DNA of 64,000 nucleotides from Pseudarthrobacter raffinosi (GTDB lineage: Bacteria > Actinomycetota > Actinomycetes > Actinomycetales > Micrococcaceae). The notes below the pieces were generated by a model. It searched no databases. It worked only from the letters and a program-made list of their open reading frames with translations, and was not told the origin of the DNA. Below are positions 1 through 8,584 of this stretch, piece after piece; the first letter of the stretch is position 1, and every line of letters begins with the position of its first letter. Location of the stretch: positions 1-64,000 of the forward strand of contig NZ_JAMXBH010000021.1 of the NCBI RefSeq assembly GCF_023913735.1. The letters run 5' to 3'. The position numbers and the translations under genes are program-made.

Positions 1-65
1 CTCGCCTCGTTCAGGGTGGGAATGACGACACTGACTGACGCCCTCGGAGCTTCGAAGGCCAGCAT
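1..65 (-). CDS. Family 2 glycosyltransferase, N-terminal fragment cut by window edge
   Basis: Only the first codons lie in the window. Read on the minus strand from the ATG at 65-63, they end in VSVVIPTLNEA, the hallmark first beta-strand of GT-A family 2 glycosyltransferases that binds the nucleotide-sugar donor. This start leaves about ten residues before the motif, usual for the family. The frame stays open upstream to a TAA near 134, so a GTG at 113 or 108 or a TTG at 101 are alternative starts. The TTG has a GTGAGG a few bases upstream, while the ATG has no clear ribosome binding site. The acceptor sugar or lipid cannot be told from this fragment. Confidence 0.7.
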   Translation of the reverse strand, partial: MLAFEAPRASVSVVIPTLNEA

Positions 66-113
66 CGGGAATGTTATTGGGAGCTGGGTTGAAATAGACA
101 AATACCTCACCAC

Positions 114-621
114 TTCATGACGCTTGCGGATTTAGTCAACTCCGCACTCGGCTCGGAAGTCGGGCGCGGCACTAGCGCTACATCCGGTCATGGGTCTGGT
201 CTCTGGCCCCAGCTCTCATTTAGCCTTCGACTCTGGCCGTGAAGATGAGCCTATGGCTGGCCTGAGGCGCCTGTCACCAGTGGCAGGTACTCACTTTTGA
301 GCGCCGGATATACGCTTCCTACCCAAGTACAGGGGTTTGGCCGCCGGTCCGAATATTAGGTATAGGGGTTCTCATTCCGCCCATATTTTAGGGATTTGAC
401 CGCTGTATCTGGGCTAGCGCGCATAAGGGACTTCAGGTTGACGATTTCCAAGTGGAGAAAACTGCCTCCATCGACAATCCCGTCTTTGGGTCAGATAGCC
501 GAATTGGCCGGCCACGTTCAGGCCACAGCAGGAGCCAGCGGCACGGCCACGTGGACTATGAGTGCAGCCCGGGCCGTTGCCGTCTGGTGGACGGCCCTGA
601 AGCCGGCAACCTAGAACCTGC
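114..621. other. Intergenic stretch without a supported gene
   Basis: This is about 500 bp between the divergently placed glycosyltransferase start and the 3' end of the M18 peptidase gene. The open frames here lack a recognisable protein motif and a convincing ribosome binding site. A TTGACG hexamer near 438 could be a -35 element but no good -10 follows. I see no repeat or strong hairpin. Confidence 0.5.
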
Positions 622-1965
622 CTACACCGCCGTCCGGAAGAAAAGCTCCGTGACCGTTGCCAGCCGGTGCGGGTCCGCCACGCCGCAGAGCTCGCGGGCG
701 GAGTGCATCGAGAGTAGGGGCACGCCGACGTCGACCGTCCGGATCCCCAGGCGCGTGGCGGTCAGCGGGCCAATGGTGGAGCCGCAGGGCATCACATTGT
801 TGGACACAAATTCCTGGTACGGCACCTTCGCCTCCCCGCACAGTCTGGCCCAGAATGCCGCGCCCGGCGCGTCGGTCGCGTACCGCTGGTTGGCGTTGAT
901 CTTCAGCAGCGGGCCGCCGTTCAGGACCGGGTGGTTGGCCGGATCGTGCCGCTCCGGGTAGTTGGGGTGGACGGCGTGGCCGGCGTCCGCGGAAACGCAG
1001 AACGACGCCGCCAGCGCCTGCCGCCGTTGGCTCACCGTTGCGCCGAGGCCGTCGGAGACGCGCACGAGCACGTCTTCGAGGATGGGCCCGCACGCGCCGG
1101 ATCGGGAGTTGGAGCCGATTTCCTCGTGGTCGAACGCCGCGAGAACGGCGATCGGGGCGCCGCCGATCGGCCCACCGGCCGCGCCGCCAGACGCAGCAGA
1201 AGAATGCGCGATCAGCGCCGCCAGCCCTGCGTGCGTCGCGGAAAGGTTGTCCAGGCGCCCGGAGGCGAAGAACTCGCTGTTGGCCCCGAAAACCGCGGGT
1301 GGCTGCGTGTCTGCAATAACGACGTCGTACCCGCCAATCCGCGCCGGATCAACAGAAGTGCCGCCAGGCACATGCGATGCCAAAACCGCCAGCAGGTCAA
1401 CATCGGCGGGATCGCCCAGGCCCCACACAGGGTTCATGTGCCGCTGCTTGTCCAGCGTCAGGCCGTCGTTCACGGCACGGTCAAGGTGGATGGCCAGCTG
1501 CGGGAAGCGGAGCATGGGCCCGGTGGCGGTGAGGTGTTCGGTGCCGTCCAGCATGACCAGCCGGCCCGCCAGCTGAAGTTCGCGGTCCAGCCAGGAGTTG
1601 AGCAGCGGCCCGCCGTAGACCTCCACCCCGGCCTGCAGCCAGCCGAACGCTCCCGTGGTGGGCTGCGGCTTGAGCTTGAAGGACGGGGAATCCGTGTGCG
1701 CGCCAAGGAGGTTGAACCCTGTGGTGGGCCCGGCATTTTCCGGGACCACCCAAGCGATCAGCGCGCCGTCGCGGACCAGGTAGAACGAACCAGCCCCGCC
1801 GGCCCAGGGCTCACGCTCGTCCAGGCCCGTGAACCCTGCGGCGTCCAGGCGCCGGGCGGCCTCGTGGACGGCGTGGAAGCTCGACGGCGATGCGCTGACA
1901 TACGCGCCAAGGTCCTGGATGTGGTCAACGGCTTTGGAGGCGGCGGCAACGGAAGGCGAAGGCAT
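622..1965 (-). CDS. apeB: M18 family aminopeptidase
   Basis: The 447-residue product matches the M18 (aspartyl aminopeptidase-like) family in length and motifs. Visible are GAHTDSP around residue 88-94 (first metal-binding His and Asp), LDNLSA near 238, FDHEEIGS near 276 (catalytic Glu and metal ligands), ADAGHAVHPNY near 326, and the C-terminal MHSARELCG with the last metal His. Family members are cytoplasmic dinuclear-zinc exopeptidases that remove N-terminal residues, often acidic ones, from peptides. The gene starts at an ATG only 10 bp after the stop of the upstream dioxygenase-like gene on the same strand, so they may be cotranscribed, although the functions do not obviously connect. 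The symbol is the usual one for bacterial M18 enzymes; exact substrate preference is unknown. Confidence 0.93.
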   Translation of the reverse strand: MPSPSVAAASKAVDHIQDLGAYVSASPSSFHAVHEAARRLDAAGFTGLDEREPWAGGAGSFYLVRDGALIAWVVPENAGPTTGFNLLGAHTDSPSFKLKPQPTTGAFGWLQAGVEVYGGPLLNSWLDRELQLAGRLVMLDGTEHLTATGPMLRFPQLAIHLDRAVNDGLTLDKQRHMNPVWGLGDPADVDLLAVLASHVPGGTSVDPARIGGYDVVIADTQPPAVFGANSEFFASGRLDNLSATHAGLAALIAHSSAASGGAAGGPIGGAPIAVLAAFDHEEIGSNSRSGACGPILEDVLVRVSDGLGATVSQRRQALAASFCVSADAGHAVHPNYPERHDPANHPVLNGGPLLKINANQRYATDAPGAAFWARLCGEAKVPYQEFVSNNVMPCGSTIGPLTATRLGIRTVDVGVPLLSMHSARELCGVADPHRLATVTELFFRTAV

Positions 1966-1975
1966 GGTTCCGAGT

Positions 1976-2875
1976 CTAGATGGTCACATTGAGCCCGGCG
2001 GTGTAGCCGGCCGAAGCCGATCCGATCCTGGTGGCCAGCTGGTAGATACCGCCGTCATTCCTGAAGACATTGTCCGACTGCAGGGTGGTCCGCTTCATGT
2101 TCGCGATGCTGGCCTCGTAGCCGGGAGTGGCGTAGACGTCGTCGCAGGCGGCCTTCGTCAGGGCGATCTGCGATACCGCCAGCACCTGTCCGGCGGCGGT
2201 GGCGTTGCTCATGGACTCGAACACCTCGAAGTGGATGTGCGGCCAGCGGCCGGGATAGGCTCCGGGGAAAATGGACGTGAAGGTGACCTGGCCGCTGGCG
2301 TCCGCTTCCTGGACGCCGCGGAGGTAGTTTTCGTTTGCGAGTCCGGAATCGTACATGGAGTACCTGCCGTCCCGGTCGCAGTGCCAGGCGTAAACGGCCG
2401 CGCCGGCCAGGGGTACACAGCCGTTGGCGTTGTCCAGCAGGGTCAGGGTGAACGTCAGCGGCACGCCTTCAGCCGAAGCAGACCCGGTTCCGAAGCTTGA
2501 GGTGATGTCCTGCCGCACCACCCCGGAGGCTGCCAAGACGTTGGGGCCGTTGGAGCCGTCACCGGGGTAAGGACCTGCAGTTTCCTGCGGAATCTCCACG
2601 CCGCACTCCGCGATCGCCCGGGTAAGCGTGGGGCTGGCGGTGGGTGTCGCCGTCGTACTGGCGGCGCTTGCGGTGGCTGTGGCAGTGGCGGCCGACGTCG
2701 ACGTCCCGGCTGTGGTGCCTGACCCGCCGGGAGTGCACGCTGCCAGCGCCGCTGCCGCACCGCCGGCGCCGAAGAACATTCCGAGGGAACGGCGGCTGAT
2801 CATGGTGGACAGATCAAACTCAAGGCCGCGGTCGTGGTCGGGGTGGGGAAGGTGGTTGCTCATGGCTCCATCCAA
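1976..2875 (-). CDS. Secreted intradiol ring-cleavage dioxygenase-like lipoprotein
   Basis: The 299-aa product begins with a short hydrophilic stretch, then SRRSLGMFF, a twin-arginine (Tat) export motif, a hydrophobic core and an LAAC lipobox at about residue 47. It is therefore probably folded in the cytoplasm, exported by Tat and lipidated. A Ser/Thr/Ala-rich linker follows. The catalytic part carries the intradiol dioxygenase pattern: ETAGPYPGDGSNGPNV, AVYAWHCDRDGRYSMYD (first Tyr ligand region) and GRWPHIHFEVF with the His ligands of non-haem Fe(III). Classic members open catechol or protocatechuate rings in the cytoplasm. Exported actinobacterial relatives have poorly known substrates, and no ring-degradation genes are nearby. 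The start at 2875 or at the second ATG (2863) cannot be settled because neither has a strong ribosome binding site. Confidence 0.87.
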   Translation of the reverse strand: MDGAMSNHLPHPDHDRGLEFDLSTMISRRSLGMFFGAGGAAAALAACTPGGSGTTAGTSTSAATATATASAASTTATPTASPTLTRAIAECGVEIPQETAGPYPGDGSNGPNVLAASGVVRQDITSSFGTGSASAEGVPLTFTLTLLDNANGCVPLAGAAVYAWHCDRDGRYSMYDSGLANENYLRGVQEADASGQVTFTSIFPGAYPGRWPHIHFEVFESMSNATAAGQVLAVSQIALTKAACDDVYATPGYEASIANMKRTTLQSDNVFRNDGGIYQLATRIGSASAGYTAGLNVTI

Positions 2876-2944
2876 CGCGCCCCGCCTATCCCCTGCATAG
2901 GCCCTTCCTGTGCGGAACCTGTGCGTCAGTAGGCCGCGCCAGCG

Positions 2945-3637
2945 TCAGTAATCCGGATTGGTGGGGACCACCAGGCCTGTCTCGTAGGCGTAAACAACTG
3001 CCTGGACCCGGTCCCGCAGGTGGAGCTTGGTCAGGATCCGGCGGACGTGGGTCTTCACCGTTGCTTCGGAGAGGAAATACCGGTGCGCGATCTCGGCATT
3101 GGAGAGACCCTCCGCCATGGCTTCGAGCATTTCTGTTTCGCGTGGCGTCAGGTCTTCGAGCAGGGAATCCCGCGGCGAGGCGGATGGGGCCGGCACGGCT
3201 GCACCGCGGACATAGGTCTCCAGCAGCCGCTGCGTAACACGCGGAGCCACCACGGCATCCCCGCTGGCCACCACCCGGACGGCATTGACCAGATCCGACG
3301 GCGCCACGTCCTTGAGGAGGAAGGCGGACGCGCCTGCCTGGAGCCCGGCGAACGCGTACTCGTCCACATCGAAGGTGGTGAGGATGATGATCCGGGCGCA
3401 CGATCCGGAGGCGGTGATGGCGCGGGTTGCCTCGATACCGTCCAGCACGGGCATCCGGACGTCCATCAGCACCACGTCCGGCTTGAGATCCCGGACCAGC
3501 CGGACCGCCTCGGCACCGTCGGAGGCCTCGCCCACAATATGCAGGTCTTCCTCGCCCTCGAGGATGAGGCGGAACCCCATCCTCAGCAGCGGCTGGTCAT
3601 CAACCAGCAGGACGGTTATGGGTTGGGTTTCAGTCAC
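2945..3637 (-). CDS. LuxR/NarL-family response regulator
   Basis: The product is 230 aa. The receiver domain has the acidic pair D13-D14, phospho-acceptor D59 in VLMDVRMP, and the conserved Thr (IILTTFD) and Lys (FLLKD). A LuxR-type helix-turn-helix follows at the C-terminus (LTPRETEMLEAMAEGLSNAEIA, then SEATVKTHVRRIL). I chose the GTG at 3637 because it overlaps the kinase stop codon in a GTGA arrangement, the signature of translational coupling. The longer in-frame ATG at 3712 would lie deep inside the kinase gene. It is the last gene of an ATPase-permease-kinase-regulator operon and probably controls that transporter. The phased TCAGGG repeats at 6985-7046 are a candidate target. Confidence 0.93.
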   Translation of the reverse strand: MTETQPITVLLVDDQPLLRMGFRLILEGEEDLHIVGEASDGAEAVRLVRDLKPDVVLMDVRMPVLDGIEATRAITASGSCARIIILTTFDVDEYAFAGLQAGASAFLLKDVAPSDLVNAVRVVASGDAVVAPRVTQRLLETYVRGAAVPAPSASPRDSLLEDLTPRETEMLEAMAEGLSNAEIAHRYFLSEATVKTHVRRILTKLHLRDRVQAVVYAYETGLVVPTNPDY

Positions 3638-4998
3638 GTGTGCCTTGCAGTCGAGGTGGACGGGTGTGGGGTTTCCGCTGGTTCGTCGGCCGGCCAGTTC
3701 AGGACGGCACACACGCGCCAGCCGCGGCCGCGCCGCCCGGCCACCACGGTGCCTGCATAGATGCGCGCCCGTTCGGCCATCCCCGCCAGCCCCTGGCCGG
3801 AACCGGGCCCGACGCCGGCGCCTGGGAGTCCTGAACCCGGCCCGCCGCCGTCGGAGGTGCCCGGACCCGGGACTCCCGCGCCGTCGTCGAGCACTTCAAT
3901 GGTGACCGTGGAGCCGGCCCGGACAATGGCCACGTCCACCCGTCCCAGCGACCGGCCGTAGCGGAGCACATTCGTCAGTGACTCCTGAACTATCCGGTAG
4001 ACCGTGAGCTGGAAGGCCGCGTCGTCGGGCAGCGCCGGGCCGGTGTGCGAGTAGTGCAGCGGCAGGCCCGCGGTGCGGAAGCCTTCCAGGAGCTTAGCCA
4101 GGTTGTCGCCCGAAGCGAGCGGCTGCCGTGGCGCCGTGCCGCCGGCGTCGTCCCGGAGTACGCCCAGGGCTCGCCGCATGTCCGCCAGGGCGGTCCGGCC
4201 GGTCCGCGACAGTTCACCAAGCACTTCCCCGGCGCGGTCGGGACTTTTCCGGACCACGACGGCGGCGCCATCGGAGAGGCTGACCATCACCGTCAGTGAG
4301 TGCGCCACGACGTCGTGCATTTCGCGGGCGATCCGGTTGCGTTCGTTGACGGACGCCAGGCTGGCCGTCCGCGCCGCCCAGGCGGCGATCTCCTGCTCAT
4401 GCTCCCGCCGCTGCCGCACCGAGATTCCGATCCCGGTGGCGATGACGTTGGACAGGGCGATGGTGGCGCCGGTGGCGATGCTGGTCAGGAGGTGGAAGTC
4501 GCCGGGATTGCCGCCAGCGTCGTGGATGAAGGAATTCTCCATGGGACCAACGGCGGCCAGCAGGTACAGCAGTGCCAGCGGCGCCGTGGCGGCGGCCATG
4601 GACACCAGCGCGAACCGGCGCGTGTGCACCACGGCCACGGCGTACAGCGAGAACCACAGGCCCGCTGAGACATTGGAGCCCCACGGGTGCAGCAGCGTGA
4701 CGGCCACTTCCATCACCGCGACGAAGGCAGCCAACGCCACGGGGTGGGAGCGCCGGAAGAACAGGGCCCCGGCGACCACGAAGAGGAGCGCCGCCGCCAG
4801 CCAGGCGCCGGACATGATCGCGTCCACCACGGTCGGCGCCACCAGAAGCGCGTAGCTGAACACCACCACACCGTCCATCACCCGGGGATGCTGGTAAAGG
4901 TAGCGCCGGAGCATGCCGCGGCGCTTGGCCGTGATTTCGGCAAAGGACGCGTCGGCCTGGCTGGCCGGCACGTCCCTCACGAGTGCCGCTTCATTCAT
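3634..4998 (-). CDS. HisKA_3-type sensor histidine kinase
   Basis: The 454-aa membrane protein has about five hydrophobic segments between residues 42 and 190 and no large extracytoplasmic domain, suggesting sensing within the membrane. The dimerisation and phosphotransfer region follows: NRIAREMHDVVAHSL with the phospho-accepting His at about 228. A HATPase_c domain ends it, with the N-box region VQESLTNVLRYG, the G1 box LDDGAG and the G2 box GQGLAGMAERA. A Gly/Pro-rich insertion lies within the ATP-lid region near residue 390. It pairs with the response regulator, whose gene overlaps it by four bases, and follows the ABC permease by about 20 bp. Kinases of this type linked to two-gene ABC exporters commonly respond to envelope-active compounds; that role is inferred here. 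Confidence 0.93.
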   Translation of the reverse strand: MNEAALVRDVPASQADASFAEITAKRRGMLRRYLYQHPRVMDGVVVFSYALLVAPTVVDAIMSGAWLAAALLFVVAGALFFRRSHPVALAAFVAVMEVAVTLLHPWGSNVSAGLWFSLYAVAVVHTRRFALVSMAAATAPLALLYLLAAVGPMENSFIHDAGGNPGDFHLLTSIATGATIALSNVIATGIGISVRQRREHEQEIAAWAARTASLASVNERNRIAREMHDVVAHSLTVMVSLSDGAAVVVRKSPDRAGEVLGELSRTGRTALADMRRALGVLRDDAGGTAPRQPLASGDNLAKLLEGFRTAGLPLHYSHTGPALPDDAAFQLTVYRIVQESLTNVLRYGRSLGRVDVAIVRAGSTVTIEVLDDGAGVPGPGTSDGGGPGSGLPGAGVGPGSGQGLAGMAERARIYAGTVVAGRRGRGWRVCAVLNWPADEPAETPHPSTSTARHT

Positions 4999-5018
4999 GC
5001 TCTGAGCCTAGTGTCCGC

Positions 5019-5915
5019 CTAGACGTCGCGTTTCTTGAGCACGATCATGGCCGGTACCAGGAACAGCAGAACGTAGCCCAGGAATATCAGGCCGCCCTGC
5101 CAGGGATCGATGACGCCGTCGGTGTGACCAATGGACAGGAACCGTCCGCCGGCGTCGCTGGGGAGGTACTGGGGCACATACTTCCAGAAGTCACCGGGGA
5201 TGAAGGTCATAAAACTCGCCGCAATGGACAGGACGAAGAACAGGCCCACCAGCACGGTGATTCCGCCCGCGGAGTTGCGCAGCAGTGCGCCGAGCGACAG
5301 GCCGATCAGGGCCACCCCGGCAACGTAGAGGCCGCCCGTGAAGACGCTGTACAGCACCCCGTCCGTGGACCAGTCCAGGTCCAAGCCCAGTCCCTGGAAG
5401 ACCGGCATGGCGATCAGGAACGTGGCCACGGCGGCGATGGTGGTGATGACGTAGGAGATCACGGCGAGCAGGATTGCCTTGGCCACAAAGGCCGGTGTGC
5501 GGCGCGGGACGGCGTTCATGGTGGAACGGATCATTCCCGTGGCGTACTCGGAGGAGATGAACAGGACAGCCAGCGAGCCCAGCACCAGGATGCCGATCTG
5601 CAGGCCTGCATTGGGCAGGTTGTACAGGTCAAAGCCTGATCCTGGCGGGAAAGTCTGCGACATCATTTCCGGCGTCAGGGTCTGGCCCTGGTCCCGGGCC
5701 TGCCGTGCCATTTCGTCCAGGAAGGAGAACCGGATCAGGACCGCGAGGGCCCCGACGCCGATAATCGCCACCAGGGTCAGGAGCAGCAGGATGCGGGTGG
5801 ACATCAGGGAGAACAGCTTGATCCATTCGGACCGCAGCACACCGGCGAAGGTCACGCCCTTGGTACCAGCGGTGGAGCGGACCCGGGAAGTTTGGGTTTC
5901 AGTCATGGTGGTCAT
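5019..5915 (-). CDS. ABC-2 type transporter permease
   Basis: The product is 298 aa if translation starts at the ATG at 5915, which has GGAAAG 8 bases upstream; a second ATG at 5906 is also possible. An in-frame extension to 6392 would run into the ATPase gene and is not credible. The sequence has an N-terminal amphipathic region (FAGVLRSEWIKLFSLMSTR, typical of ABC-2 permeases), six predicted membrane spans and a large extracytoplasmic loop after the first span. It lies 5 bp from the end of the ATPase gene and presumably forms an exporter with it. The ISSEYATGMIRST motif is characteristic of the family. Substrate is unknown; the neighbouring two-component system suggests an antimicrobial or lipid-related one. 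Confidence 0.9.
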   Translation of the reverse strand: MTTMTETQTSRVRSTAGTKGVTFAGVLRSEWIKLFSLMSTRILLLLTLVAIIGVGALAVLIRFSFLDEMARQARDQGQTLTPEMMSQTFPPGSGFDLYNLPNAGLQIGILVLGSLAVLFISSEYATGMIRSTMNAVPRRTPAFVAKAILLAVISYVITTIAAVATFLIAMPVFQGLGLDLDWSTDGVLYSVFTGGLYVAGVALIGLSLGALLRNSAGGITVLVGLFFVLSIAASFMTFIPGDFWKYVPQYLPSDAGGRFLSIGHTDGVIDPWQGGLIFLGYVLLFLVPAMIVLKKRDV

Positions 5916-5920
5916 CGTCC

Positions 5921-6883
5921 TTACTTTCCTGCCGTTGCCGGGGCGGTTTCCGGGGCGAACTCGCCGGCGGGTCCACCGGTCAGGTGTGAGTGGTATTCCA
6001 CTTCGTCCTTGGTGAGGTCGAAGTAGGCGTCTTCCAGAGACGACTGCTGCGGGGTGAGTTCGTAGACGAGCACCCGGTTGTCCAGTGCCACCTGGGCGAT
6101 CTTGCGTGCGTCCAGGCCTGTCACTTCCAGGGTTTCGGGCTGGCCCTGGTCCACGGTCACGCCATCGCCGGACAGCAGGGCTGACAGCTGGGTGGCTGCG
6201 GACGTGCGGACCAGGGTCTTGACCTGACGGGTGCCCGCAATGATGTCCTGCACGGGGGCGTCCGCAATGATCTTGCCGCGGCCGATCACGATCAGGTGGT
6301 CTGCCGTCTGGGCCATTTCGCTCATGAGGTGTGAGGACAGGAAGACGGTCTTGCCCTGCCCGGCGAGGTAGCGGACCAGGTTGCGGACCCACAACACACC
6401 TTCCGGATCGAGGCCGTTGACCGGCTCATCCAGGATCAGGGTCTGCGGGTCGCCAAGGAGCGCGTTGGCAATGCCCAGGCGCTGCCCCATGCCCAGCGAG
6501 AAGCCACCTGCCTTTTTCCGCGCCACTGCCTCCAGCCCGGTCATTTCGATGACTTCGTGCACCCGGGATGTGGGGATGTTGTGCGTCGCCGCCATGGCCC
6601 GCAGGTGGTTGTAGGCGCTGCGGCTGATGTGGACCGCCTTGGCGTCCAGCAGCGCCCCCACCTCGTGCAGGGGGGCCTTGTGATCGGCGTAGTGCAGGCC
6701 GTTGACTGTGACCGTGCCCGACGTCGGCCGGTCCAGTCCCATGATCATGCGCATGGTGGTGGATTTGCCGGCACCGTTCGGGCCCAGGAAGCCCGTTACC
6801 TGCCCTGCTTTGACGGTGAAGCTGACGCCTTCAACCGCCGTTTTGCTGCCGTAGACCTTTGACAGGCCTGTTGCCTCAATCAT
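5921..6883 (-). CDS. ABC transporter ATP-binding protein
   Basis: The 320-aa ATPase has Walker A GPNGAGKST near residue 35, the signature FSLGMGQRL (a variant of LSGGQ usual in this subfamily), Walker B TLILDEPVNGLDPEG and the switch region SSHLMSE. A C-terminal extension of about 100 aa (LVRTSAATQL through the DAYFDLT motif) is typical of drug- and bacitracin-type exporters. I chose the ATG at 6883 because AAGGAA lies seven bases upstream; the longer reading frame adds an unconserved leader. It is the first gene of the four-gene operon running to 2945. Confidence 0.94.
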   Translation of the reverse strand: MIEATGLSKVYGSKTAVEGVSFTVKAGQVTGFLGPNGAGKSTTMRMIMGLDRPTSGTVTVNGLHYADHKAPLHEVGALLDAKAVHISRSAYNHLRAMAATHNIPTSRVHEVIEMTGLEAVARKKAGGFSLGMGQRLGIANALLGDPQTLILDEPVNGLDPEGVLWVRNLVRYLAGQGKTVFLSSHLMSEMAQTADHLIVIGRGKIIADAPVQDIIAGTRQVKTLVRTSAATQLSALLSGDGVTVDQGQPETLEVTGLDARKIAQVALDNRVLVYELTPQQSSLEDAYFDLTKDEVEYHSHLTGGPAGEFAPETAPATAGK

Positions 6884-6984
6884 GGAAATGTTCCTTAGAA
6901 CAGCAGCCGGGTGGCTGCGGGATGCGGGGACGTTTTCGTGTGTACGCTCCACGCTACCGACGGCACAGCCGGATCTCGCCTGTC

Positions 6985-7046
6985 TCAGGGATGATTCAGG
7001 GTCGAATCAGGGTAGTCCGCACGGATGATCAGGGGTCCCCTCAGGG
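6985..7046. promoter_or_regulatory. Phased TCAGGG direct repeats upstream of the ABC/two-component operon
   Basis: The hexamer TCAGGG occurs at 6985, 6996, 7007, 7029 and 7041. The first three are exactly 11 bp apart and the fourth is 22 bp from the third, so the copies sit on roughly one DNA face. They lie about 100-160 bp upstream of the ATPase start codon, where activator sites would be expected. NarL/LuxR-family regulators often bind tandem or phased half-sites, so the operon's own regulator is the obvious candidate. Binding is inferred. Confidence 0.5.
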
Positions 7047-7058
7047 GGCGCAGGCGCC

Positions 7059-8555
7059 TTACGTGCGGGGCGAGTAGTACGTCAGGGCACGCGGTTCCAC
7101 CCGGAACCGGACGCTGCGCACGCCCGCCAGCGCCTCGCCGTCGACCGCAAGCGCCAAGGGGGAACCCTCCGACTCAATCCGGACCTCGGTAGCCTCCCGC
7201 AGATGGGTGATCCGGGACGTCGCCACCGTGCCGGTCAACACCGACCACAGGAGCCGGAGCCGGGCAAAAGATTCGTCGGCAGTGATCATGCGGACATCCA
7301 GGACGCCATCGTCCAGCACGGGCCGCGACAGGGGCGCGTGGTCCCGGGGGTAGTAGCGACCGCGTCCGATGTACGCGATCCAGAGTTTGTGCCGGACACC
7401 GTCCACGGTCAGGGTGGTGGGTGTACCCGCGGCGAACGTCCGGAACATGGCCACCACGCCGGCCAGCGGTTTGCCGAGGGCCGGCTGCAACTGCTCCCTG
7501 CGCCGGACCAGGTTGGGGTACAGGCCGATGCTGGCCGTGTTCAGCATGACCAGGTCAGCCGTTTCGGGGTTGCCCGCCAGCCCGCGCTCCACGGTCACAA
7601 CGCCGACGTCGGCCCGCGCCGCTTCACCCGCGGCCGCGGCTGCCACAGCGTCCTTCAGGTTGGCAGTCCCTGTGTCCCGCGCGAAGTGGTTGAGCGTTCC
7701 GCCCGGGAGCACCAGCAGGGGAAGGGAATGTTCGACGGCAGCTGCGGCGGCGGTGCCAACGGTACCGTCGCCGCCCCACACGCCCAGGGCGCGGGTACCC
7801 GGGCGGGAGACGGCGGCCTGGATGGCCTCCTCCAGGCTCTCTCCCAGCTCTACCGTTTTTATATGCGCCTTCGGGAATACTTCCTGAAGTGCGCCTGCCG
7901 TTTGTTCCGTGAAGGAGCCGCCGAGGGTATTCACCACGATGCTGAGACCTTCACCGCCCGGCAACTCCGGGGCCTGGGTTGCCGTGCGCGATACTCCGGG
8001 AAACGGTGGGCGGACGGGCCACCACTTACGAGTCACCAGCGCCGCCCCTGCGCCGATGGCCGAACCGAAGAACACATCCGATGGCCAGTGGGCCCCCGTG
8101 TGGACGCGGGAGTAGGCCACTCCCAGCGCCGCCGGCGCAAGTGCCGCACCGACAACCGGCTTGACCAGGCCGGCGCCGAGCGCGAAGGCGATGGCGGAGG
8201 CCGAATGCCCCGATGGCATGGACGAGCTGGTGGGCTGCGGATGGACGAACCGGAAAACCGGCAGGTGCTCGGGGAGCGGGCGTGCCCGCGGCAACAGGGT
8301 TTTGAACACCACGTTGGTCACCGCCGATGCCACCGCTTGGGCGATCAGCCCGTGCAGGGCAGCCCGGCGGGGCTTGCCGGGGAAGGCGGCCATGATCGCC
8401 GCTGCCCCGATCCACAGTTTGCCGTGGGTGGCGGAGGCCGAAATGCGGCGGAAGAACTCATCGTGGTTTCCACCCGGGAACGACGACACGCCGCGGACAA
8501 GGTGCCGGTCCATGCGGCTGATCCAGCCCGGTCCCTTGCGCCACACTCTGTACAT
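7059..8555 (-). CDS. PAP2 phosphatase / diacylglycerol kinase-like fusion protein
   Basis: The 498-aa protein joins two lipid-enzyme domains. Residues of about 40-180 form a PAP2 (type 2 phosphatidic acid phosphatase) domain with all three signature motifs: KTLLPRARP, PSGHSASA and SRVHTGAHWPSDV. Residues of about 205-498 form a diacylglycerol kinase catalytic domain: LSIVVNTLGGS, GVWGGDGTVG (ATP-binding GGDG), LPGGTLNHFARD and the C-terminal DDGVLDVRMI region. Such fusions occur in actinobacteria. They could act on lipid phosphates in either direction, or remodel isoprenoid or glycerolipid phosphates; the physiological substrate is not known. The gene is followed by the ABC operon on the same strand and preceded, 29 bp away, by the MFS gene. 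Confidence 0.9.
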   Translation of the reverse strand: MYRVWRKGPGWISRMDRHLVRGVSSFPGGNHDEFFRRISASATHGKLWIGAAAIMAAFPGKPRRAALHGLIAQAVASAVTNVVFKTLLPRARPLPEHLPVFRFVHPQPTSSSMPSGHSASAIAFALGAGLVKPVVGAALAPAALGVAYSRVHTGAHWPSDVFFGSAIGAGAALVTRKWWPVRPPFPGVSRTATQAPELPGGEGLSIVVNTLGGSFTEQTAGALQEVFPKAHIKTVELGESLEEAIQAAVSRPGTRALGVWGGDGTVGTAAAAAVEHSLPLLVLPGGTLNHFARDTGTANLKDAVAAAAAGEAARADVGVVTVERGLAGNPETADLVMLNTASIGLYPNLVRRREQLQPALGKPLAGVVAMFRTFAAGTPTTLTVDGVRHKLWIAYIGRGRYYPRDHAPLSRPVLDDGVLDVRMITADESFARLRLLWSVLTGTVATSRITHLREATEVRIESEGSPLALAVDGEALAGVRSVRFRVEPRALTYYSPRT

Positions 8556-8584
8556 CTCCCCACCCTATAACCGGTGAGTTCTCC

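Noticed and set aside
114..961. Plus-strand frames at 396-614 and 452-961
   Set aside because: The first lies in non-coding DNA without a start signal; the second runs into antisense of the M18 gene.
931..1992. Long plus-strand frame opposite the M18 aminopeptidase
   Set aside because: It is antisense to a gene with complete catalytic motifs, and its product is rich in Arg, Gly and Ala without a recognisable fold.
7203..8570. 455-codon plus-strand frame opposite the PAP2-kinase fusion
   Set aside because: It is a GC-driven shadow with no start signals and no motif.
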